From the NCBI GenBank assembly GCA_018398765.1, contig JAHBMJ010003525.1:1-10301 (forward strand): 10,301 bases of DNA, in the 5' to 3' direction. A model generated the notes under the pieces. It was given only the letters and a program-made list of their open reading frames with translations. It was not told the origin of the DNA and searched no databases. Numbering within the stretch: the stretch's first letter is position 1; every line of letters begins with the position of its first letter. Both the position numbers and the translations under genes were made by a program. Positions 1-5,892 of this stretch are shown here, piece by piece. The stretch comes from Chromera velia. Its lineage: Eukaryota; Sar; Chromeraceae.

Positions 1-332
1 GGGGCAACCGGTGAGCAGATGAAAGAAAGAAAGAAACGCTGTGACGGTCTTATGTTGACTAAATTGTCATGATTAATACGATCATATAAATTTAATTATG
101 GCATTTTCCAATTTTTTCAGGCTTTTTTGATTACTAATTTTCGACTATAAACAGTGAACAACTTGAGACTAACACCTAATGTGAGCGTAAATATTGATTT
201 AAACTATTTAAAAACACTACTAAGGCACAGATTCTATAATAAAACGTTCTAAAAATGCACTAAAACCTAATTTAAAGGCATAAAATAACACGAAAAAATG
301 AGGTTTCTATTAATTAAAAGTGAACCTGTTTT

Positions 333-351
333 TGAACCTGATTCAGGTTCA
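333..351. repeat. Perfect 19-bp palindrome (9-bp arms, 1-nt spacer)
   Basis: The arms TGAACCTGA and TCAGGTTCA flank a single T. A further GAACCTG lies just upstream at 322-328, and the same GAACCT core is tandemly repeated just downstream at 364-398. The symmetry could allow a cruciform or dimeric protein binding, but no function can be assigned. Confidence 0.75.
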
Positions 352-363
352 TTACTTCGAAGT

Positions 364-398
364 GAACCTTGAACCTTAAACCTTGAACCTTGAACCTT
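364..398. repeat. Five tandem copies of the heptamer GAACCTT
   Basis: Five contiguous 7-bp units are visible. Four are GAACCTT and the middle one is AAACCTT. The unit shares its GAACCT core with the palindrome immediately upstream. Heptamer tandem repeats recall telomere-like sequence, but the unit differs from TTTAGGG and TTAGGG types, so I call it only a short tandem repeat. Confidence 0.8.
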
Positions 399-676
399 TT
401 CCTAGCACTATTTTAGAGGTCACTCTCAACAACACTGAAGACTAGACTGAAGACGACATAACACAGTTGACACTACTAACAAATCCTAGAAAGCCCTAGT
501 GACAAGAAAATCACTAAAAACTAGCTTTTGGGCATTCCTATTCATGTACCTGAAACCGATGAAAGAATCTTTTTCTAATCTTTTTTTTTTTTTTTGCGAA
601 GACTCATTTGAGAGACTGGATGATGGATTTAATGATCTCGATCGAAAATTTGAGGTTAAAGGGTCAGAATCCGTCA

Positions 677-771
677 GATTTGAAGTAGATTTGATAGGAT
701 TTGATAGGCTCCATCATGGTAAAGTTTTTTAGGCCTAAGATTTGATTTGAGGTTAAGCCCTACTTCAAATC
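677..771. repeat. Inverted repeat with 12-bp perfect arms
   Basis: GATTTGAAGTAG at 677-688 is exactly complementary to CTACTTCAAATC at 760-771. The interval and the flank to about 797 are full of TTTGAT or ATCAAA short repeats, so some of the symmetry comes from low complexity. It could form a long hairpin in single-stranded DNA or RNA. Confidence 0.6.
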
Positions 772-860
772 ATGTGAAATCAAATCAAATCAAATCTGGT
801 CACTATGTTTGAATTTTCAGAATAAAAAGACTAATTAATTTTTTTTTTTATAGAGAAATC

Positions 861-903
861 TTTCCTTCCTTGCTTCCTTCCTTCCTTTTTTCTTTCCTTT
901 CTT
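861..903. repeat. CTTCC/CTTT polypyrimidine tract
   Basis: Imperfect tetramer repeats of TTCC type are followed by T-rich pyrimidines. This is a simple sequence tract inside the AT-rich block, with no sign of a neighbouring exon that would make it a splice tract. Confidence 0.7.
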
Positions 904-1300
904 CTAGCTTTACTTCTAGGTCTCACCCTAAAAAATTCAAAAAAAAAAAAAAAAACAAGGACCTCTTTTTTTTTTTTTTAAGAATTAATTTTAGAATTTC
1001 ATAATAAAATCAAAAGAAACTTTATAAACTTATAGCAATCTAGTCTAGCAGAATGATTACTAGAATGATTGATCGAAATAAAGAAGCAAACTATATAGGA
1101 AGCAAAGTAACAATCATCATACAGATATGATGTGACCTGACATAACACTGTCCTACATTGGATCGAACTCTCTTCAAGACGAGAAGAGTAATATTCAAGA
1201 GTACTAGCAAGAGTAGCAAGAAAATCATCACTGTCGAAAGCTGAAGTGCTTTACTTTTATAAAAAAAAATAAAATATAAGCCTTCCATTTTTTTTAAAAG

Positions 1301-1890
1301 AATTTTTTAGTGCATGCAGGTCCTAGCTTTACTTTCTCGATCCTTTCCATCTACTTCCCTTATTTTCATGTTTTCTTTCCCTGTTTCTCTGAATTCATTC
1401 TTTTGCCTTTGTGTCGAGTAAGTGAGGGGGGATGGAGAGGGGGAAAGCAATTCTTGTTTGCTGTAGAACTGCATCTGATTGACAGGCTGGATCCATCGCT
1501 GAATGTAAAAGGGAAAAGAGAAGGAGGTAAGGAAGGGGGAAGGAACAGAGGTATGAGACCAGTATTACCTTTCAAAAATTGATGGAATTCAGGGAATGCT
1601 TCAGCTAGACAGTACCTCAGCAAGCCAGGCGGGAAGCATTTCACAGAGCGAGAGACAGGGCAGGAATAGGAACGGGACTAGGCGGGAACTTCTTTCACAC
1701 ATGGCATTACGCATTTTTAGCTCGGAAACCAAGACCGGCATCGCAGCTGAGGAGGTCTTCTCTTAGTGAGACAGACGCAAAGATTTTGCTGAAGAGATTT
1801 CTTCATACTGCCTCTGACTTTTTCTTCCGACAGGTTTTTTGGTTGAACATTCGCCGTTTGTGTGAAGTGAAGGGATGGACATTCTGGAAA
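1301..1890 (+). other. Possible leader of the reverse transcriptase element
   Basis: Base composition becomes balanced here. The RT reading frame is open from 1609 (preceded by an in-frame TAG at 1606-1608) but has no ATG until 1891. A pyrimidine-rich run ending in CAG at 1831-1833 resembles a 3' splice site, and GTAAGT at 1418-1423 resembles a donor, so the N-terminus could come from an upstream exon. The encoded residues before 1891 match nothing I recognise. I therefore treat the segment as a leader or an uncertain N-terminal extension. Confidence 0.35.
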
Positions 1891-3060
1891 ATGAGAGAAG
1901 GATGCAGTCAAATTGATCTGAAGATTCCAATGCAAGCCTTTCAGCCAGTGAGGGCAGCAGTTAGGAAAGTACTTCGGGAAAGGTTTGGAGATTCATACAG
2001 ATTTCGTCTCAGGCCAGAAACTCCACCAAATTTGGTGAAGCTTCTTTCAAACGTGAAGAAGTGGGCTGAGGATGAGAGGGTGTGTACTCCTGAAAACTTG
2101 CCTTGTGACTGTGGAAGACTTGCAGAGATGTATGGGTTCAGGACAGTAGAGGGTCATGTAGTTGATATCTGGTCGCGGGTGGAAGGACTGCAAAGAATGG
2201 TAGGGACACTAACAAATTGGAGTGCTCGTTTGCGCTTCTGCCAGTCCGCACAGTATGTTGCAGGGAGAGTGAGTGGGGCAGTGGAGCGAGTTGTGAACAG
2301 ACACAAGAGAATGAAGGGAATTAGAGAAATGAGAGGAGCGGAGAGAAGGAGAGCAGCTGTCACGAGAGAACTGAGGGAAGCATTTCGAGACTTTGCTTTT
2401 CTGTGGGAAGGGGCAGGGGTGTCTATGCCAGGGAAGGACATATGCGAGGACCTTAAACGGAATCTGGCAATGGGGCAAGTAGATCGAAGTGCTGGAGACA
2501 TTTTTTTCGTCTGTCCTCGGGTGTTTGGGGAAGGGGTAAAGAAGTTCTTTATCAGTTCACTTGATTACGAGATGCTGAGTGAGGGGCAGGTGAGAGACTT
2601 CATGGAGACACTGATTGATTGCTCTCATCCGGGCTTTTTAGGGAGTGTTGCGGGAAAGGTTTCTCCAGGGGAGGGAAAGAAGCACAGGTTTGGGGTCGGC
2701 ATTGTCTGGCTAAAGTGGAAAACTTTTCGGGAGGGGTACCCAGCTTCGCTTGCGCTGCTCAAGTGGAGACCGCTGGTCTCTTATGCACAGCATGCGTGGA
2801 AGAGGGCATTTCGGATGGGGTGTAGGATGCTCAACGGTCTGATTGCGGCCATGAGGCCTCATGCAACGCTGTTCTCTCCCTTTCCATTCATTGAGGTGGT
2901 AGCAAAGATGAACGACGGGTCTTCAAGGGTAGAGTGCACACAGCTCAGCAACGTGATGCACCGAGTGAAACAAGAGGTATCGATGTGCTCCGTAGCGGTT
3001 GCGGTCGATGACATCAAGAACTTCTTTCCGTCTATACCAAGGGCGCTTGTGCTGCATTAG
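1891..3060 (+). pseudogene. Reverse transcriptase, N-terminal part (N-domain, fingers and motif A), ended by in-frame TAG
   Basis: From the first in-frame ATG (1891; A at -3) this encodes 389 residues. A Cys-x-Cys pair lies at residues 72 and 74 and a GHV at 88-90, followed by a basic helical region. A fingers-like segment KWRPLVSYAQHAWKR starts near residue 291. Motif A is VDDIKNFFPSIP, with the likely catalytic Asp at residue 374 (3010-3012). The frame then hits TAG at 3058-3060 and continues open in the same frame, so this is one RT gene interrupted in the palm rather than two genes. On its own this half cannot be an active polymerase because motifs B and C are missing. I recognise the RT fold by its motifs only; the family is unassigned. 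Either the copy is dead or the stop is read through. Confidence 0.8.
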
Positions 3061-3996
3061 CTGAGAAGACTGTTGGAAGAGTTGAAAGAGAGAGAGAGGT
3101 ATGCGTACATTGCTCTGCCTGGCAGAGGGGGAGAGAGGACATTCATTTCACACAGGCCAGGTAGGGAGGGGAGACGTTGGACTCCAAACGTGCACAGGAA
3201 AAGGAAAGCATTTCTCTGCACACATGGCAGATATCAAAACGCTACTGTCTTTTCGTTTGATGAACTGACTGACCTGATTCGACTGGACTTCTCGACGTGT
3301 CTTGTACGGGTGGGTACGAGGGTTGTTCGACAGAAGGAGGGACTGGCGCAAGGATCGCCTTTGTCGCCGGGTCTTGCCAATCTGACAGCTGGTTTTGCGG
3401 AATGGGAGTGGTCACGGGCTCGGGGGGTGACACAGCTTCTACCGTATAGCAGAGGAGGAGAAGCGAAAGGAAGGATTCTGCCGTCCTGTTTGATGTGCAG
3501 ATGGATGGACGACCGGATCATAGTATCTCGATTGCCTTTCGATCAATGTCGGGATCATGTGATCAGCAGTTGGTCGCTTCCGGATTTTTATGCGGTGGAG
3601 TGTGTGCTGGAGAGGCAGGAAGGAAGCAGTTTTCTTCAGTTTGATCTTCATCCATGCCAGTGCTGCTTGCGTCTCTTTCTGCGTCCAAAGGACGTGAATG
3701 GCTGTACAAACAAGGTAGGAACAGACGAGAACATTTCTGTCCCTCTCGTCTTTCCTCGCTTTGCACATGTGCAGTCAGCAGTACCCCGGAAGCAGAGAGA
3801 GACCATTCTCAGAAGCCACTTGCAGCGCGCTTTCCTTTTTTCTCTGTGCCCTGATAGTAAGTTTAAAGAAATACTTAGGGCATTGGAGTGGGAGCTTTTG
3901 CAATTCGGATTCAGCAAAGGGGAGGTTCAGAAAGTGACAGACAGCCTGTTCTATTCAGTGGGTGAATCATCTTGCGATCTGTTTCACTTGGTATGA
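3061..3996 (+). pseudogene. Reverse transcriptase, C-terminal part (motifs B and C, thumb), same frame after the TAG
   Basis: This continues the preceding frame. Motif B is QGSPLSPGLANL (3349-3384) and motif C is RWMDD, with the catalytic MDD at 3505-3513. An FLQF segment (3631-3642) sits where motifs D/E are expected. A thumb-like stretch with PRKQRETILRSHLQRAF begins at 3784, and the frame ends with TGA at 3994-3996. About 113 residues separate the motif A Asp from motif B, a long insertion for an RT palm. The first in-frame ATG (3493) lies after motif B, so this part cannot be made usefully from its own start; it depends on the upstream half. No endonuclease domain follows. Apart from the one TAG, the roughly 790-codon frame is intact, which suggests a young copy or a tolerated stop. 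Confidence 0.8.
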
Positions 3997-4352
3997 TTGA
4001 CCTTCGGCCTGCATCGTACATAATTGAATATCGGATCCACTCGTGTTTTGTTTTGTTTTGTTTGCACTGCTGCATGATGGTTCTCGGCATTCAAGTTCTT
4101 CAAGCATTGATTTGGTTTGGCTTAGGTAATGGTTCAAGGTTTGGTCTCGGTAACGGCTTAAGTGAGTTATGGCTCGATGTGAAATTAATCGTTGCAAAGT
4201 GTTGCGATGTGCATGTAGTGTTGCAGACAGCATGCAATGCTCGCACGCGTATGCTTTTTGAGCCGCGATGCTTGAGGGGTACGTTTGCTTTGCGAGCGTA
4301 TTGCTCAAGCTCGAGTCGCAGTTTATGGCGTGAGCCCTTGATGAGCTTCTAG
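3993..4352 (+). CDS. Small downstream ORF, ATGA overlap with RT stop; unknown
   Basis: The ATG at 3993-3995 overlaps the TGA stop of the RT (ATGA), an arrangement used by some two-ORF retroelements for stop-restart translation. The 119-residue product resembles no family I know. It has a hydrophobic, Cys-rich N-terminal stretch (CFVLFCLHCCMMVLG), partly encoded by a TTTTG repeat. It then has two tandem copies of FGLGNG from a 24-bp duplication, whose copies differ mainly at codon third positions in this frame, and a Cys/Ser/Arg-rich end. The overlap and the repeat pattern argue mildly for coding. The lack of homology, the simple-sequence content and the similar-length antisense ORF argue that it may be 3' UTR. 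Confidence 0.3.
   Translation: MIDLRPASYIIEYRIHSCFVLFCLHCCMMVLGIQVLQALIWFGLGNGSRFGLGNGLSELWLDVKLIVAKCCDVHVVLQTACNARTRMLFEPRCLRGTFALRAYCSSSSRSLWREPLMSF
4045..4064. repeat. (GTTTT)n pentamer repeat
   Basis: Three to four tandem GTTTT units lie in the region downstream of the RT stop. The repeat is short and simple. Confidence 0.8.
4116..4163 (+). repeat. Diverged 24-bp tandem duplication
   Basis: The two 24-bp units (4116-4139 and 4140-4163) are identical at 17 positions. Five of the seven differences fall at third codon positions of the 3993-4352 frame, and both units translate to FGLGNG followed by two variable residues. The unit also carries GGTTCAAGG, which faintly resembles a Pol III B box, but no tRNA fold is visible. 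Confidence 0.7.
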
Positions 4353-4398
4353 GCTTGTAAGCTGCTTCACGGACAACTGTGTTCTACCAACTCAAAAC

Positions 4399-4423
4399 TT
4401 CTGTCGGCAACGTGAAGACAGAA
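4399..4423 (+). other. Hairpin with 7-bp stem
   Basis: TTCTGTC (4399-4405) pairs perfectly with GACAGAA (4417-4423) around an 11-nt loop. It lies directly beside the next hairpin. Together they may form the structured 3' end of the element transcript, possibly recognised by its own RT; that role is inference. Confidence 0.5.
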
Positions 4424-4424
4424 A

Positions 4425-4448
4425 CTCTAGCCTCCTAGAGGGCTTTTT
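4425..4448 (+). terminator. Hairpin plus T-run, terminator-like 3' end
   Basis: CTCTAG (4425-4430) and CTAGAG (4435-4440) form a 6-bp stem with a CCTC loop, followed by GGC and five T. The layout is that of an intrinsic terminator. In a eukaryote a T-run could stop RNA polymerase III, or the hairpin could be a 3'-processing or RT-recognition element. The sharp change to AT-rich DNA just after it supports a boundary here. Confidence 0.4.
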
Positions 4449-4870
4449 CCTGTTTCTTTCCCTTTTTCATAATTTTAGTCTTTTTTATTATTTTTTTTTA
4501 ATGAAATTAATCTAATTATCATTTTCTATTTGTCTATTACTCTATAACTATTACCACTTATCTCAAATAAAAATGAGATCAGTCGATTTATTAACTTGAA
4601 AGCTCGGGTTATTAATTAATTGACTTTAAGAAAGAAATTCAAAAAATCTAAGAAAAAAATTGACCCCTCAATTTAATTGGTATGAGTTAACCAGCGAAAA
4701 CAAATAAGACTTCAGTAAGAATTACAAGTTTAACTAAGTTTAGAATCGTCTATAGAGAATCGTTAAATATCCGAGTCATACAGACGTCTAGACAGACGTT
4801 TCTTCAATTTCTTTTTTTTTATATTTTTTTTACTATAGAGTTTTTACTTATAAATCTTACATGCAGATTC
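4449..4870. other. Second AT-rich non-coding block
   Basis: Composition again drops to AT-rich, with T-runs near 4491-4499 and 4812-4830 and many ATTAAT-type words, as in the block at 1-1300. No ORF of note is present. The two blocks flank the retroelement, so they may be one AT-rich locus split by the insertion; I could not find a shared duplicated target to prove it. Confidence 0.5.
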
Positions 4871-5722
4871 CTGTTTTCACTCAGACTGACAATGGCTGTT
4901 TACTTAGCTTTACTACCACTGCATGCTAGGTCCACGTACTGAACAACTACTTTCCTAGCTATTTTCTTTGACCGATGCCAGTCTCGCAGCCAGAGTGACA
5001 AATTGGCTAGCATTGTATTAAGATCCCTATAAAACGTCTGTGTGTGACGCAGGCGAGGCTGTCTTTTTCTGTGCCCTTCCCAATTCAATTTTCTTTTTGT
5101 TGTAACCTCTTTCCTCCTCCCTCCATTGCCTCCAAGAAAGCTTTGCTCTGTTTCAACGCGTCCACAGCCTGGAGGAACAGGACTTGAAGCATGCGGGGCT
5201 GTTTGGCACACGTCCGGACACTCTGCTTATAGTGCTACTATCAATTGCACAACATCTGCCAAGGTGAAACAACCAAGACCCATTTTCGGGTCCGGTTTCG
5301 ACCATCTGCCTTACGCTGTCACAACCCAACGCATCGCAGTCACATGAAAAATTACTTGCATCTCGATCTGTCCAACAACAGCTTCTCACAGTGAGAACCG
5401 TCTGCTGAACCTGGAAAAATCTGTCGACAGAAAATGGGGCAAAACAGAAACACATCTGGAAAAATCAGGGAGGAGCAAAAAGGCAGAGAAAAAAGCTCCG
5501 CTCACTCCACCACGCAGCATCATGAGGCACTCACCAAGAAAACGACAAAAGGCCCATGAAAACAAAAACCACGCGACCATTCATGCCCCTCCCGCAACCT
5601 CAGACATGCAAACTTGCTGTTGCTTGGCAGGATCGAAGGTGCGCACCCTGATTGAAAGGAAAAAGACGTACGGCAGATTTGCGCGCCTCGTGACCAACAC
5701 AGACAGATCCTCACTTCCTCGC
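4871..5722. other. No recognisable gene; probable 3' flank and UTR of the USP gene
   Basis: Composition is balanced and short ORFs occur on both strands (for example around 5126-5455), but none shows domain features or a consistent exon pattern. The part next to 5723 is expected to contain the USP 3' UTR on the minus strand. I see no AATAAA on the minus strand between 5000 and 5722, so the polyadenylation site is undetermined. Confidence 0.5.
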
Positions 5723-5892
5723 TCATTCCGTGACTTTCACTGTCTCCCCTTCCTTTGCAAAAACGCTCTTAATGTCTGCCTTCTTGAAGTAATACCCCCT
5801 GATGGCGATCTGGGGGGGCGCGTTCTCGTCTGACGGGTGGAGGAAGGCACCGTTGTTCTTCACCTTCAGACCGTCAACAACGATCTTCGACC
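5723..5892 (-). CDS. USP terminal exon
   Basis: After the acceptor TGCATGCAG the exon encodes the final beta strands ([13 protein letters not shown]), an IRGYYFKK motif conserved near the USP C-terminus, and a VKVTE end. The stop is TGA at 5725-5723. TGA is therefore a normal stop in this genome, at least for this gene. Confidence 0.93.

Larger units (their letters stand above)
1..1300. other. AT-rich non-coding block
   Basis: This stretch is visibly much richer in A and T than the rest of the window. It holds long homopolymers (T-run 581-595, A-run 939-955, T-run 966-979), a CTTCC-rich tract, TTTGAT-type short repeats and several inverted repeats, listed separately where clear. The longest ORFs in it (for example 499-732) are low in complexity, contain a homopolymer and resemble no family I know. 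I see no gene. It may be intergenic DNA or part of an older insertion; the sequence does not decide. Confidence 0.6.
1609..4448 (+). mobile_element. Degenerate or stop-interrupted non-LTR-type retroelement
   Basis: An RT reading frame, a small overlapping downstream ORF and a hairpin plus T-run form one plus-strand unit of balanced composition, set between two AT-rich blocks. The boundaries are approximate: the left one is where the RT frame opens, the right one is the end of the T-run. I found no long terminal repeats, poly(A) tail, target-site duplication, integrase, RNase H, AP-endonuclease or GIY-YIG motif. The RT core and the thumb-like tail have some Penelope-like flavour (QG.PLSP.LANL in motif B and an S..P..K/R...I segment in the tail), but this assignment is an inference. 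A host-domesticated single-copy RT gene is the alternative. Confidence 0.6.

Noticed and set aside
499-732. 77-codon ORF in the AT-rich block
   Set aside because: It spans a 15-T homopolymer and short repeats, its nominal start is not an ATG, and it has no family resemblance.
926-932. CCCTAAA, a telomere-type unit
   Set aside because: It occurs once, in AT-rich DNA, without tandem copies, so it gives no support for a telomeric location.
2154-2501. Minus-strand ORFs within the RT region
   Set aside because: They are shadows of the RT reading frame, Ser/Pro-rich, without domain features.
1891-3996. Telomerase reverse transcriptase
   Set aside because: Motif B (QGSPLSPGLANL) and motif C (RWMDD) do not have the TERT form, and no telomerase RNA-binding domain features are visible.
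1891-3996. Group II intron, retron or diversity-generating RT
   Set aside because: No intron RNA domain, msr/msd structure or template/variable repeat pair was seen, and the gene surroundings are eukaryotic.
3996-4448. Hammerhead ribozyme expected for Penelope-like elements
   Set aside because: No CTGATGA core followed by a stem and GAAA was found on either strand; TTGATGAG near 4340 lacks the rest of the core.
4900-5455. Short ORFs on both strands between the element and USP
   Set aside because: They show no conserved motifs, no consistent splice structure and no homology that I can recognise.
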